A stretch of 64,000 bases of DNA from positions 62,001-126,000 of the forward strand of contig NZ_BOSE01000002.1 of NCBI RefSeq assembly GCF_018403185.1. The letters are read 5' to 3'. Origin of the DNA: Paenibacillus montaniterrae (GTDB taxonomy: Bacteria; Bacillota; Bacilli; Paenibacillales; Paenibacillaceae). The translations under genes were made by a program, and so were the position numbers. Every line of letters starts with the position of its first letter. Within the stretch, counting starts at the first letter, position 1. This document shows, piece after piece, positions 36,816-46,555 of this stretch. Under the pieces are notes generated by a model, which saw nothing but the letters and a program-made list of their open reading frames with translations, searched no databases and was not told the origin of the DNA.

Positions 36816-37466
36816 TTATTTATTCGCCCAGCCTTTGCGATGAGCCAGCACCGCAAGCTGGGTGCGGTCCTCGAGCTCGCATTTCATAAGCAGATTGCTG
36901 ACATGCGTCTTAACCGTTTTGATGCTAATATGCAGCTCATCGGCTATTTCCTTATTGGATAGCCCGTCTGCAACGAGCAGCAGCACTTCCCGCTCCCGTT
37001 CAGTAAAGGTTTCATCTCCCTGCTGCGTACGCTGAACGCGCAAGCCGCGTGTAAGAGATTGCGACACCTCAGTCGTCATGACCGGCATCCCCTTCAGCGC
37101 ACCCTTTAAGGCAAAAATAAGCTCCTCAGCGGATACCGTTTTCAGCACATAGCTAATTGCCCCTGCTTCAATCGAATGATACACTTTTTCATCCTCAAGA
37201 AAACTTGTCAGCATAACGATTTTAACTGAAGGATGTGCGGCGCAAATCGCTTTCGTTGCCTCAATTCCGTTCATTTCCGGCATCATCAGATCCATCAATA
37301 TTAAGTCTGGCAGCTTCTCACAGCCTTGCAAATACTGTATCGCCTCGCGTCCATTGCTTGCTTCTGCTACAACACGAAACGACGGCTCCAGCATAAGGTA
37401 GGTTTTAAGCCCCAGACGTACCATATCGTGATCATCAACGATCATAATCTCAATGACTTGCTCCAT
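36816..37466 (-). CDS. liaR: NarL/LuxR-type response regulator LiaR
   Basis: 216 residues: receiver with Asp11/Asp12 and phospho-acceptor Asp59 (LILMDLMMP), then a LuxR-type helix-turn-helix (about 150-210, VADGLSNKEIADELHISIKT). It follows the kinase gene with one base between them. In Bacillus LiaR controls cell-envelope-stress genes. Here the order is liaF-liaS-liaR with no liaIH beside them. Confidence 0.9.
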   Translation of the reverse strand: MEQVIEIMIVDDHDMVRLGLKTYLMLEPSFRVVAEASNGREAIQYLQGCEKLPDLILMDLMMPEMNGIEATKAICAAHPSVKIVMLTSFLEDEKVYHSIEAGAISYVLKTVSAEELIFALKGALKGMPVMTTEVSQSLTRGLRVQRTQQGDETFTEREREVLLLVADGLSNKEIADELHISIKTVKTHVSNLLMKCELEDRTQLAVLAHRKGWANK

Positions 37467-37467
37467 A

Positions 37468-38502
37468 TTAAATCTTTGGCTCCTTTTCCAGCAATTTCGG
37501 AATCGTCACTTTTACGATCGTGCCTCTTCCTTCCTTGCTAATAATCTCGGTATCGCCACTCAGCTTCTGCGCACGCTCCTGCATCGTCGAAAGTCCATAC
37601 GACTTCCGCGTCAATGCCTCCTGCTTGAATCCTACGCCATCGTCCTCAAGCGTAACGATAACGCGGTTTTCTGTCTCGTATAGTGTAAGCTGACAGCTAG
37701 TGCATTGCGCATGCTTGACAACATTGGCCATTGCTTCCTGAATAATAAGAAACAATTGATGCTCCTTTGCTTCTGACAGCGTAGACTGAATCAAGTAGTC
37801 AAGGCGACCCTGTATATTATTTTGTCGGCAATAGTCAGGATACCAGTGATGCAGCGCCTCGGACAGGCTGCGATTTTCCAGCTCCATAGGGCGCAAATGT
37901 GCAATAAATTTGCGCATCTGCTGCTGTGCGTTGCTCGACATTGTAACGAGCTGCTTCATAACCTCAAGCGCCTGCTGCGGGTTAATTTCCTGCAGCTTTT
38001 GCAAGGAAGAAGCGCTCATATGAATCGCAAACAGCTGCTGACTGACGCTGTCATGCAAATCGCGCGCCAAGCGCTTTCTTTCCTCAAATACGGCTGCCTC
38101 AACTGAAGCAGCCTCCTGCAATACCTTTGCCTCGCCCAACACCTGAATGTAGGCCAGCTTCTGCTCGGTCTGCTCAAGAAAATCATTGAACTGTCTGTAC
38201 CATTCCTGGTACGGATCATTTTCATCATATTGCACACGCGCTGAATAATCACCGTTATATGCATCCTTAACTGCATATTCAAGCTTATCCAGCGCAGCCT
38301 TTTCATTGCGTATGAACAATTTTGCCAAAATCGCACTTATAATAATGCTGGTGAGCAGCAGGATAATGATGAGTGTAAGCCAATTCAAGTAAGGCTCCAG
38401 CACTACATAGAGCACAACCGAGCATGCTGCAGTCAATACTCCGAGCAATATAACGTTTATGTTATAGCTGATACCTGCAATTAACAACTTGTTTTTGCTC
38501 AT
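37468..38502 (-). CDS. liaS: sensor histidine kinase LiaS
   Basis: 344 residues. Two N-terminal membrane segments with almost no extracytoplasmic loop (about 12-35 and 42-64, intramembrane-sensing type), HAMP, then HisKA_3 with phospho-accepting His150 (LARDLHDSVSQQL) and an ATPase domain (VVKHAQCT, LEDDGVGF). It pairs with LiaR and is held inactive by LiaF in the Bacillus system. Confidence 0.9.
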   Translation of the reverse strand: MSKNKLLIAGISYNINVILLGVLTAACSVVLYVVLEPYLNWLTLIIILLLTSIIISAILAKLFIRNEKAALDKLEYAVKDAYNGDYSARVQYDENDPYQEWYRQFNDFLEQTEQKLAYIQVLGEAKVLQEAASVEAAVFEERKRLARDLHDSVSQQLFAIHMSASSLQKLQEINPQQALEVMKQLVTMSSNAQQQMRKFIAHLRPMELENRSLSEALHHWYPDYCRQNNIQGRLDYLIQSTLSEAKEHQLFLIIQEAMANVVKHAQCTSCQLTLYETENRVIVTLEDDGVGFKQEALTRKSYGLSTMQERAQKLSGDTEIISKEGRGTIVKVTIPKLLEKEPKI

Positions 38503-38504
38503 CG

Positions 38505-39296
38505 TTACCCTACCCTTTTCACTTTTACATCACCAATAAAGGTCGACACTTGAAGAAGCACCTTGCGATCGCATTCATGGTAGTTTGGCGTGCTTAAATC
38601 GTAAGAGCCCATTAGCCCCGACTCCTTCTGATCGATCAGCTTCGTATCGCCAATGAACGCATTCATTTGAATGGAAACACCCAGCGTTACATCGTTTGGT
38701 ATATACACCTTTACATCGCCTATAAAAGCTGAAATTTGAATGCGTGTCTCCCCGTACGGGATATGCGCCTTCGACAGGTCAATTTTCATATCGCCGATAA
38801 AGGCTGACAAATTCATTGGCTTAAGCTCCCAGTGCTGCTTGCCGTAATGAATGTCTCCGATAAAAACAGATCGGTCGATGCTGCCGCCTGACGAGCTGTG
38901 CTTGCCATAATTATAGTTGTTGTAATCGTATTGTTTCGATTTCGGCCCTGTCTCTTCACCAGGAGGAAAAGAGCTGCCGTATAAAGGACTTTGTGTAGAA
39001 TTGGCACCCACACCGCTCTTGCCTGGATTTACAGAAGAAAACGGCTCATCCCCTGGTGGCGGTGGTGGTGGCGGCGCCATATTAGGATTGTAATGATCCC
39101 ATTGCTGTTCTTCATCATTTTTATTGCCATTTTGCCGAATCATTCTTACGCCGTACATCACAATTGCGACACCAACAAGCACCAATATGATTTTGCCGAG
39201 ACTGATTGATAAGCCGAACTGTCTGGCGATAAACCAGCCGCCGATTACAATGATAACAAGCGCAATGCCGTACTTATCAGAAAATGATTTTTTCAT
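38505..39296 (-). CDS. liaF: LiaF-like inhibitor of the LiaRS system
   Basis: 263 residues. The first 50 residues hold two membrane segments (GIALVIIVIGGWFIA and LGKIILVLVGVAIVMYG). A Pro/Gly-rich linker (PPPPPPPGD) leads to the C-terminal beta-repeat domain typical of LiaF, with the recurring SAFIGD / NAFIGD / STFIGDVK motif. ATG 39296 follows AAAGGAG. Three-base spacing to liaS indicates an operon. Confidence 0.9.
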   Translation of the reverse strand: MKKSFSDKYGIALVIIVIGGWFIARQFGLSISLGKIILVLVGVAIVMYGVRMIRQNGNKNDEEQQWDHYNPNMAPPPPPPPGDEPFSSVNPGKSGVGANSTQSPLYGSSFPPGEETGPKSKQYDYNNYNYGKHSSSGGSIDRSVFIGDIHYGKQHWELKPMNLSAFIGDMKIDLSKAHIPYGETRIQISAFIGDVKVYIPNDVTLGVSIQMNAFIGDTKLIDQKESGLMGSYDLSTPNYHECDRKVLLQVSTFIGDVKVKRVG

Positions 39297-39430
39297 TGTA
39301 ATGTTCTCCTTTGTTTCATCATTGTTATAGCTTATGTACAAAGTATAGCAAAGGAATGCAAGCTGCTCCCAGCGTCGTGCGATTGAAATTCATCTCGGTC
39401 TGCAGACTGAGAAAACCAATCGACGGACAA

Positions 39431-39461
39431 GAAAATAAGGTGGAAGCCTATTTCCACCTTA
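39431..39461 (-). terminator. terminator of the chemoreceptor gene
   Basis: TAAGGTGGAA and TTCCACCTTA form a perfect stem followed by T-rich sequence on the minus strand. Confidence 0.75.
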
Positions 39462-39503
39462 TCCTCTATTCGTTATTATATTGCCCCATCGAAGATCTGG
39501 CAA

Positions 39504-40892
39504 TTAGCTTCGTATAGTCAGATCAATGCCAAGCACGCCAATAATTGCGCCTGCATCGCTATAAATCGGTACAGATAGCGTTTGACATAGCTCCTTTGTA
39601 ATCGCTGACACGTAGTAGCCTGATTGAAAGCTCTCTCCCGCCATTGCCTGCTTCCACCAATCTCTGCCCTTTGCGTTAAGCAGACCTGCATCTGGAATAG
39701 ACACAATAAACGAGCCGTCAGCGTTGTTGGACCAGATCGCTTCAACCTCCAGCTGCTGTTTAAGCAGAGCAGTCAGTCTCTCGCGATGCAATTGCGGATC
39801 AAGCGACTTGATCGCTGCATCCTGCGCTACAGTCTTCAGCCAGCTCATAATCGATTCTGTACTGGAGTTGGACACCTTGGATACAATATCAATTTCGACA
39901 AGACTGATCGCCTGCTTCAAATCGTTGGACGATTTGCCCATATTGCTGCGTATGCGGTCCAGCTTTGTTATTTGATCTCGCTGAATTTGGTTCATTTTCA
40001 GTGTGTCCTCGACGGCAACAAGCGTGCTGTTCACATGCTCGACAGCCTTTTGCAGGCGCTCCGTCACATAGTTCGTTTGCTCGGTTTGATTGATGCTAGA
40101 CTCGCGCATATCATGAACAAGCTGATCCACCTCTACGATTCTCTCCGCAATTATATCCATGCGCTCCCGATTGGCGCCCATCTCTGCAACGCCGCGATCC
40201 ACCGAATCGCGCTCGCGCTCAACAGCTTCGGTTACAAGCTGCACACCCTGCTCAATTTGAGCAACCAGTTCAGTAGACTGCTTGACAGTCTCACCGCTTT
40301 GCTCCGCGAGACGGCGAATTTCATTGGCGACAACAGAAAAGCCGCGTCCAAATTCGCCAGCGTGAGCCGCTTCAATCGAAGCATTTAATGCGAGCAATGA
40401 GGTTTGAGAAACGATAGCTTGAATTAATTTGTTCATTTCATAAATTTTCGAGGTATGCTCAATTAAATCCTGTATATGCTTCGTCATGCTGTAATTGTTT
40501 TGCTTCAAGTGCTGCATCATTGCTTCCGTCTCCTGCAAGGATTGCTGCATGTCCAGCGTAACCTGCCTGGTCTCGGAGCTTTGCTCAGTCAAGTGCTTGG
40601 AAGCATGGCTGATTTGCTCGGCGGCAGCGGACACTTCCTGCAAGGAAGAAAATGCTTCAATAATTTTGCTTGTAGCCAGCTTGCTGTAGCTGGTCAAGGT
40701 TTGCTCCTGCTGCTGCGCTTGATCCGCAATTGTGCTGAGCTGAACCATCGTTTGATCCACTTCATCTACAGCCGCTACAAGCTGGTCGGAGATTACGATT
40801 GATTCATTATAAAGCCCTTTCATTTGTTCGACGTAACGCGTGTTCTCTTGCTCCGTCTCACGCTTCTTCGCCCATGAAAATACGCTTGCCAT
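39504..40892 (-). CDS. soluble methyl-accepting chemotaxis-type protein with C-terminal Cache-like domain
   Basis: 462 residues with no membrane segment. The N-terminal two thirds is a coiled-coil signalling module containing the conserved tip ([20 protein letters not shown]). The C-terminal 110 residues ([19 protein letters not shown] ... [20 protein letters not shown] ... GVLGIDLT) look like a single Cache/PAS-type sensor. This order, signalling first and sensor last in the cytosol, reverses the usual layout. GGGGGG precedes ATG 40892 at about eleven bases. Confidence 0.85.
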   Translation of the reverse strand: MASVFSWAKKRETEQENTRYVEQMKGLYNESIVISDQLVAAVDEVDQTMVQLSTIADQAQQQEQTLTSYSKLATSKIIEAFSSLQEVSAAAEQISHASKHLTEQSSETRQVTLDMQQSLQETEAMMQHLKQNNYSMTKHIQDLIEHTSKIYEMNKLIQAIVSQTSLLALNASIEAAHAGEFGRGFSVVANEIRRLAEQSGETVKQSTELVAQIEQGVQLVTEAVERERDSVDRGVAEMGANRERMDIIAERIVEVDQLVHDMRESSINQTEQTNYVTERLQKAVEHVNSTLVAVEDTLKMNQIQRDQITKLDRIRSNMGKSSNDLKQAISLVEIDIVSKVSNSSTESIMSWLKTVAQDAAIKSLDPQLHRERLTALLKQQLEVEAIWSNNADGSFIVSIPDAGLLNAKGRDWWKQAMAGESFQSGYYVSAITKELCQTLSVPIYSDAGAIIGVLGIDLTIRS

Positions 40893-41156
40893 ATGTAATC
40901 TTACCCCCCGCTCGTTGTGATATAAGGTCATTATATATAAATGAAGCGATTAAGAAAAGAGTTAACACTGCACTTTTTGTTATAATTATGTTATATTATC
41001 TAACTTAATTTTTGTGTTTTTTTACAATGTTACATGAATAGAACAATAATAAGCGACATCCTCGCAAGCCGATTCATTGCAAGAGATGCCGCCTATAATG
41101 GATGACAGGAAGTTAGGGAGCAAGTTCGGGAGAAACTTAAGAGAAGCTGCACCAGC

Positions 41157-41342
41157 CTATAGCGCATACTCACGCAATAGCTGCTCGGTTGTCAGCTCTT
41201 GCTGTTCTTGCCGTTCTAGCTGCTCGTGCAAAAGCTGATGGTCAGCCCAGCAAGCACGGCATTTTTCTTCTGTTTCACAGCCAATCGCTTGCTCGCAATG
41301 ATAGCACATCGTTAATAAATATTTCGTTACTTCGGTTGTCAT
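41157..41342 (-). CDS. small CxxC-rich (putative zinc) protein
   Basis: 61 residues with cysteines in the pattern CxxC-x5-C-x5-CxxC (CYHC, C, CRAC), a likely zinc site, followed by a Gln/Glu/Leu-rich helix. GAGGTGG precedes ATG 41342. A longer frame beginning upstream reads through that site. No family name recognised. An imperfect hairpin at 41049-41096 downstream may be its terminator. Confidence 0.65.
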   Translation of the reverse strand: MTTEVTKYLLTMCYHCEQAIGCETEEKCRACWADHQLLHEQLERQEQQELTTEQLLREYAL

Positions 41343-41566
41343 CGCAACCACCTCAGCTTCCTTTGTGATGAGTCCAGTATAGCGCATTATTAGCATTCGT
41401 TATGTGATTTATTTCACAATATATTCGAGGAGCTGTTGTATTTTATAATCCATCGTATGAAATACGCTTGATATGCAATGGCATCGCCCAGCTCCTCGTT
41501 GAAGGCTGGGCGATGGCTGCCTCTTCATGCCAAAGTGATATGAAGCATGTAGCATGAAACGCGCCT

Positions 41567-42978
41567 TTAGGTCGACTCTTTAGCTTTTGAATTATAATTC
41601 GTTTCCAGCTTGGTGTTGTCATTAGCCTTGTCCCACTTTATTACCGATTCCAATACGATCGCCAGCAGTACTCCCATCATAAAGCCATTGCTTACAAGCG
41701 GCTGCAAAAGAGATGGCAAGCTTGTAAACAGCTTCGGATCTGCCATCATAATGCTTACCCCAAACAGCACTGGCGCAGCAATCCGATGTATGGTAACAGA
41801 ATCAAATACATATGGCCGTATATTTTTTAGCGCTGTACCGAACAATTGCAAATAGGCGACAAACAGCACTGCATTCCCCAATGTAATCGGCAGCCGTGAC
41901 AGCATAATGGCGAGCGAAGGAAACACCCCTAAGGCTACAATCATCGCACCGCCCCAAAAAAATGGCTTTTTCTCATAAATTTGCGTGCTTTCCAAAAAGC
42001 CGATAGCCGAAGCAAAGGGAGCATATGCGACCAAACCGAACAGCGAAGCCACTATGCTGTAAGCCCCTGTAAGCATTAATGAGCTGCGATATTGGCGCTT
42101 CTCAGGCGTATGCTTGTAAATGCCTGATGCCGCTTGTATCGAAGCAAATGTATTGCAAGCAGGCACGCGATAAATGTAATAATAATAACGCCAAGCTGCA
42201 AATTAGGCTGTCCTAACGGAAACAGATGCAGCCCTCCGCTTGCCTCAGCTCCCGCCGCCAAGCCGGTATCGCGTTGAAACAGCAAGCTGTATATCGGCCA
42301 GCCTGCTGCAATGCCGATCAGCAGCGAAAAATTGCTTACAACTTTGCTTCCTTTAATTTTGAGCGTTGCAACCACTAGCACAATAACAAGCGAAAATGCT
42401 GTTACTGGCACATCCAGCGAGCCGTCCTCAGCAACTCCAAGCATCCCGTCAAAGAAAATGACCGCAAGCTGAACCGAGAGCAGCAGCAAAAATACATTCA
42501 TCACCATCGGCTTGAAAATGCGCTGCACATAGGGCACCGCTCCACATAAAGCAAGCAGCAACGTAGTTGCGCCAGCTAGCAGCATTCCTGTAGCGATCCC
42601 CCCTCCGACCTCCAGCAGTGTCAAGCCAAGGCTAGGCGCTGATGTCCCCAATGTAAGCATCATTCCCCATATCATGCCTGACGGCCCTTCAAGCAGCGGA
42701 TAGCGATGTCCGATCCAACCCTGCAGTATACAGGCTATTCCTGTGACAATCAGCGATGTGCGCAATATTGAAACGATTTCACTTGCTGGCAGCTCAAAGG
42801 CTGCACCTATCGAAATTGGTACAACGACTACATTGACAAAAATAAAAAACATCCACTGCAAAGCTGCAAAAAACGTAACCTTTCCACTTTGTTGCCCCAT
42901 AATCACCAATCCTATGTTTTCCTGCAAAGCATAATCTGCTCCCTTCGGAGCTACATACACGCCTTGACTTTTTATCAA
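41567..42978 (-). pseudogene. NCS2 purine/xanthine permease, frameshifted
   Basis: Two overlapping frames together give one complete nucleobase:cation symporter-2 permease of about 450-470 residues, YwdJ/PbuX-like. The first frame covers the N-terminal two thirds (QWMFFIFVNVVVVPISIG ... GWIGHRYPLLEGPSGMIWG ... GVIIITFIACLL). Near 42150-42166 the frame shifts and the second continues with NTFASIQAASGIYKHTPEKR, the conserved NCS2 motif, and the last membrane segments. One base is lost or two gained in the CTTGCAATAC region. The start is unclear (TTG 42978 abuts AGGAG). It is either a pseudogene or a sequencing error. Confidence 0.8.
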
Positions 42979-43049
42979 TTCTCCTATCGTACCATAAACT
43001 AAAAATAAATCCATACGTCGCATTAAAAATGACTTCAGCAAAACATTAA

Positions 43050-43083
43050 AAAGGCGATCAGCCCTGTAACAGGTGATCGCCAA
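43050..43083 (-). terminator. terminator after the Gln-rich small gene
   Basis: GGCGATCA and TGATCGCC form a perfect stem followed by a T-run on the minus strand. It also argues against an upstream start for the permease within this region. Confidence 0.8.
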
Positions 43084-43094
43084 TAAGTAACGAA

Positions 43095-43256
43095 TTAACG
43101 TTGATTGTTATTTGTTTGCTTTTTGAAAGATTGCTTATCGTTTTGTTGCTGTTGTTGACCTAGCTCTTGAGCAAATTCCGCATCTTGAACAGTGTTGAAT
43201 TGTTGATCTTGCTGTTGTTGGTTTTGCTGTTGTTGTTGCTTGTTGCGTTTAGCCAT
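43095..43256 (-). CDS. Gln-rich small protein, gamma-type SASP-like
   Basis: 53 residues, about 35% Gln with two polyglutamine runs. The segment DAEFAQELG recalls the EFASET repeats of gamma-type small acid-soluble spore proteins, and the composition (Gln, Asn, Lys, few hydrophobics) is similar. In spores such proteins serve as amino-acid stores. GGAGGTGATTACG precedes ATG 43256. The assignment is tentative because only one repeat-like motif is present. Confidence 0.5.
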   Translation of the reverse strand: MAKRNKQQQQQNQQQQDQQFNTVQDAEFAQELGQQQQQNDKQSFKKQTNNNQR

Positions 43257-43342
43257 CGTAATCACCTCCCAAGCTTTAGTATGGTTTGTTTCAACCAACC
43301 TATGCGCACTGGGAGATGACCTTTATTTGGCATGTTTGTTCG

Positions 43343-43476
43343 GCGCTCCGGAGCAAAGCATCCTCCAGTCGCTTTTTAAAGCCTGATGCTACGTTTTTAG
43401 TCATAGGTTGCATCAGGCTTTAAAGGCGACACACTTTCGTTTTTCGGATGCTTTGCTCCTTCGCTGTAGCTTTTTT
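43343..43476 (+). repeat. family B hairpin repeat, copy B1
   Basis: A 134-bp imperfect hairpin. Outer stem GGAGCAAAGCATCC with GGATGCTTTGCTCC (14 bp). Inner stem GTCGC..AAAGCCTGATGC with GCATCAGGCTTT..GGCGAC. It ends in a T-run. The inner arm differs from B2 and B3 but both sides changed together. Confidence 0.85.
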
Positions 43477-43531
43477 CGTTTTGAGTATGCTAAGATGCGA
43501 CGCAGCGTCATCAAAGAAGTTTAGCATTTTC

Positions 43532-43668
43532 AGCGCTACAGAGCTAAGCATCCTCCAGTCGCTTTTTAAATCGTAATGCTCTTATTTGAATTTTTTAAGG
43601 TTGCATTACGATGTTAAAGGCGACCCTCTGCGTTTTTCGGATGCTTTGCTCCTTCGCTGTAGCTTTTT
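43532..43668 (+). repeat. family B hairpin repeat, copy B2
   Basis: Same architecture as B1. The inner stem is AAATCGTAATGC with GCATTACGATGTT, and the outer left arm has one change (GAGCTAAGC). Its T-run merges into the left edge of family A unit A2. Just upstream (43500-43518) is a scrap of a family A right end. Confidence 0.85.
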
Positions 43669-43675
43669 GAATGCA

Positions 43676-44195
43676 GACCAAGAAGATTGGCACGATACTA
43701 GAAGGCGAGGAGCGCAGCGTAGGCAATAAGCTACGTGAGCACCGGAGCCTTCGGTAGCGTGACATATTCGCCGTCGACTAAGCTACAACGCACTACATCG
43801 TCATCAAAGTCGGATTTTTAAGCTACAACTTCCAATAAGTGTTCAAAAAGCTGGGCTTTCAGGACCAAGAAGATGGCACGATACTAAAAGGCGAGGAGCG
43901 CAGCGTAGGCAATAAGCTACGTGAGCACCGGAGCCTTCGGTAGCGTGACATATTCGCCGTCGACTAAGCTACAACGCACTACATCGTCATCAAAGTCCTG
44001 CTTTTTGACTACCTCTTCCAATAAGAGTTTAAAAATTCGGCTTTCAGGACCAAGAAGATGGCACGATACTAGAAGGCGAGGAGCGCAGCGTAGGCAATAA
44101 GCTACGTGAGCACCGCAGCCTTCGGTAGCGTGACATATTCGCAGTCGAATATGCTACAGAGAAGTCACATCGTCATCAAAGTCGGATTTTTAAAC
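43676..44195 (+). repeat. family A repeat cluster, units A2-A4
   Basis: Three tandem units: A2 43676-43825 (left terminal repeat replaced by B2), A3 43841-44009 and A4 44027-44195. All have internal helix version I (ATGGCACGATAC with GTAGCGTGACAT). A4 has the ATTCGG/CCGAAT-type terminal arms (wobble pair) where A3 has GCTGG/CCTGC. The right end is six bases from the TAG stop of thrS. Hairpin stem CGTAG/CTACG is conserved in each unit. Confidence 0.9.
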
Positions 44196-44200
44196 CACCT

Positions 44201-46141
44201 CTACTGGGCTTTGGTTGCAATTTCCTTTTGCAGAAGACTAATAAACTCCCCAATTGGCATCGAGCCAATATCGCCTTCGCCGCGTTTACGCACTGATACA
44301 GTGCCGGCTTCTTTCTCGTTTTCGCCGACAACTAGCATGTACGGCGCTTTTTCGAGCTGTGCCTCACGAATTTTATAGCCAAGCTTTTCATTGCGCAGGT
44401 CGCTTTCTGCACGAATGCCTGCGTCAAGCAGCTGCTCGTTGATTTGGCTTGCATATTCCTCGTATACAGTTGAAACCGGAATGACCTTCGCTTGAACCGG
44501 TGAAAGCCATAACGGCAGCGCACCAGCAAAGTTCTCGATCAAATAAGCAGTCATCCGCTCCATTGTACTAATAATTCCGCGGTGGATTACGACCGGACGA
44601 TGCTTTTTGCCGTCGTCACCGATATATTCAAGCTCAAAGCGCTCAGGAAGCAGGAAGTCAAGCTGAGCAGTAGACAGTGTTTCTTCCTTGCCTAGTGCAG
44701 TTTTAATTTGCACGTCCAGCTTTGGTCCGTAGAATGCTGCTTCACCTTCTGCCTCGAAGAATGGCAGCCCTAGCTCCTCAACAACCTCGCGCAGCATGCG
44801 TTGAGACATTTCCCACATCTCGTCGTTTTGGAAATATTTCTCTGTATCCTGCGGATCACGGTAAGAAAGACGGAAGCGATATTCCTTAATGCCGAAATCC
44901 TCGTATACCTTGCTAATCAAATTAATTACGCGGCTGAACTCTTCCTTGATTTGATCCGGGCGGCAGAAAATATGCGCGTCATTCAATGTCATCGCACGCA
45001 CGCGATGCAGGCCAGTTAAAGCGCCAGACATCTCATAGCGGTGCATCGTTCCCATTTCTGCTATGCGGATTGGCAAGTCGCGGTAAGAGCGCATATCGCT
45101 CTTGTAGACCATCATATGGTGCGGACAGTTCATTGGACGAAGCACAAGCTCTTCGTTGTCCATTTGCATAAGCGGGAACATATCTTCGTTATAATGGTTC
45201 CAGTGTCCGGAAATTTTATAGAGCTCAACGTTGGCAAGCACAGGTGTATATACATGCTGGTAGCCTAGACGCTCTTCTATATCCACGATATAGCGTTCCA
45301 TTGTGCGGCGAACCTTTGCTCCGTTAGGCAGCCATAGCGGCAAGCCTTGACCAACCTCACGCGAGAAAGTGAACATTTTAAGCTCTTTGCCAAGCTTGCG
45401 GTGATCGCGCTTTTTCGCTTCCTCAAGAAAATGCAAATGCTCGTCAAGCTCGGCTTTTTTCGCAAATGCAGTTCCGTAAATGCGCTGCAGCATTTTATTT
45501 TTTGAATCGCCGCGCCAGTAAGCACCCGCTACATTCAACAGCTTGAACGCTTTAATTCGGCCAGTGCTTGGCAAATGCGGTCCACGACATAGATCGAAAA
45601 ACTCGCCTTGATCGTAAATTGTAATGACCGAATCCGCCGGCAAATCGTTGATCAACTCCAGCTTCAAGTTGTCATTGAACTCAGTATAAATCGCCAGCGC
45701 TTCCTCGCGCGAAACCTCGCGGCGGCGAATCGGCAGGTTTTCACCGATAATACGGTTCATTTCCTTCTCAATTTTCACAAGATCCTCTGGAGTCAGCGAA
45801 TGATCCATATCAAGATCGTAATAGAAGCCATCTTCAATAACCGGACCGATGCCCAGCTTAACGTTAGCATCCTTATACAAGCGCTTGATCGCTTGCGCCA
45901 TTAGATGCGCTGTACTGTGGCGATATACTTCGAGTCCGTCCTCGCTATCCACTGTAACAATTTCAACAGAAGCATCCGCTTCAATCGGTGTGTACACATC
46001 TACGACCTTGCCGTTAACTTTGCCTGCAATTGCATTTTTCTTTAATCCAGAGCTGATCGAAGCAGCGATTTCCTCAGTTGTTATCCCAACCGGATATTCG
46101 CGCACAGCGCCGTCTGGAAAAGTGATGTTAATACTGCTCAT
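44201..46141 (-). CDS. thrS: threonyl-tRNA synthetase
   Basis: 646 residues, complete: TGS domain (1-62), editing/second additional domain ([15 protein letters not shown] with the zinc-like HxxxH and, later, [10 protein letters not shown]), class II catalytic core with motif 2 and zinc ligands (RPMNCPHHM, motif 3 [15 protein letters not shown]) and a C-terminal anticodon-binding domain. Charges tRNA-Thr. ATG 46141 follows GGGAGGA. A threonine T-box lies upstream. It ends in TAG directly against the family A repeats, with no other terminator visible. Confidence 0.97.
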   Translation of the reverse strand: MSSINITFPDGAVREYPVGITTEEIAASISSGLKKNAIAGKVNGKVVDVYTPIEADASVEIVTVDSEDGLEVYRHSTAHLMAQAIKRLYKDANVKLGIGPVIEDGFYYDLDMDHSLTPEDLVKIEKEMNRIIGENLPIRRREVSREEALAIYTEFNDNLKLELINDLPADSVITIYDQGEFFDLCRGPHLPSTGRIKAFKLLNVAGAYWRGDSKNKMLQRIYGTAFAKKAELDEHLHFLEEAKKRDHRKLGKELKMFTFSREVGQGLPLWLPNGAKVRRTMERYIVDIEERLGYQHVYTPVLANVELYKISGHWNHYNEDMFPLMQMDNEELVLRPMNCPHHMMVYKSDMRSYRDLPIRIAEMGTMHRYEMSGALTGLHRVRAMTLNDAHIFCRPDQIKEEFSRVINLISKVYEDFGIKEYRFRLSYRDPQDTEKYFQNDEMWEMSQRMLREVVEELGLPFFEAEGEAAFYGPKLDVQIKTALGKEETLSTAQLDFLLPERFELEYIGDDGKKHRPVVIHRGIISTMERMTAYLIENFAGALPLWLSPVQAKVIPVSTVYEEYASQINEQLLDAGIRAESDLRNEKLGYKIREAQLEKAPYMLVVGENEKEAGTVSVRKRGEGDIGSMPIGEFISLLQKEIATKAQ

Positions 46142-46191
46142 GTTCAATCTTCCTCCCTACTATTCTGCGTCAAGCAAAAGCTTTGGGAACG

Positions 46192-46440
46192 CAAAAAAGC
46201 ACGCGTCCCAAAAAAAGGGACGAGTGCTTGTGATCTCGTGGTTCCACCCTACTTCAACTACATAATTGCAGTCCTCATAGCATCTGATAACGGAGATATC
46301 CGGTATTGCTTACTTGAATAAACCGTTCGGCAATACAGCTAGGAAGTGGTACAGCTATGTGCAATTTGGAAGGAACTTTCAGCCTGGATTCCTCTCTCTG
46401 AGCCAATGCGGCATAGATGCATGTCTTCGTCACAGCTTTT
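46192..46440 (-). ncRNA. T-box leader (threonine) of thrS
   Basis: Reading the minus strand: stem I opens with AGCTGTGACGAAG and closes with CTTCCTAGCT. The threonine specifier ACC (46348-46350) sits just above that closing helix on the 3' side. The conserved T-box sequence GGTGGAACCACG is at about 46237-46248. A terminator (GCACTCGTCCC with GGGACGCGTGC, then T6) follows at 46192-46228. Uncharged tRNA-Thr is expected to pair with ACC and the T-box bulge and allow readthrough into thrS. Confidence 0.9.
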
Positions 46441-46478
46441 ACATATCAAATAAGAGTCAAGCTCTTAGTATATTCAAC

Positions 46479-46507
46479 ATTATAGAGCGATCATTCGCGC
46501 GCGTCAA
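46479..46507 (-). promoter_or_regulatory. thrS promoter
   Basis: On the minus strand TTGACG and TATAAT are 17 bases apart, placing the start about 30 bases before T-box stem I. Confidence 0.85.
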
Positions 46508-46555
46508 GCTCCTTTACCTGGCTTTAGGCGCGTTCTTTCTTTTAACTACATTCTG

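Noticed and set aside
39624..40388. 254-codon frame antisense to the chemoreceptor gene
   Set aside because: Opposite-strand shadow of a long coiled-coil gene; composition is not protein-like and there is no ribosome binding site.
41479..41518. 11-bp GC-rich perfect hairpin as terminator
   Set aside because: Stem is strong, but there is no T-run on either strand; function unclear.
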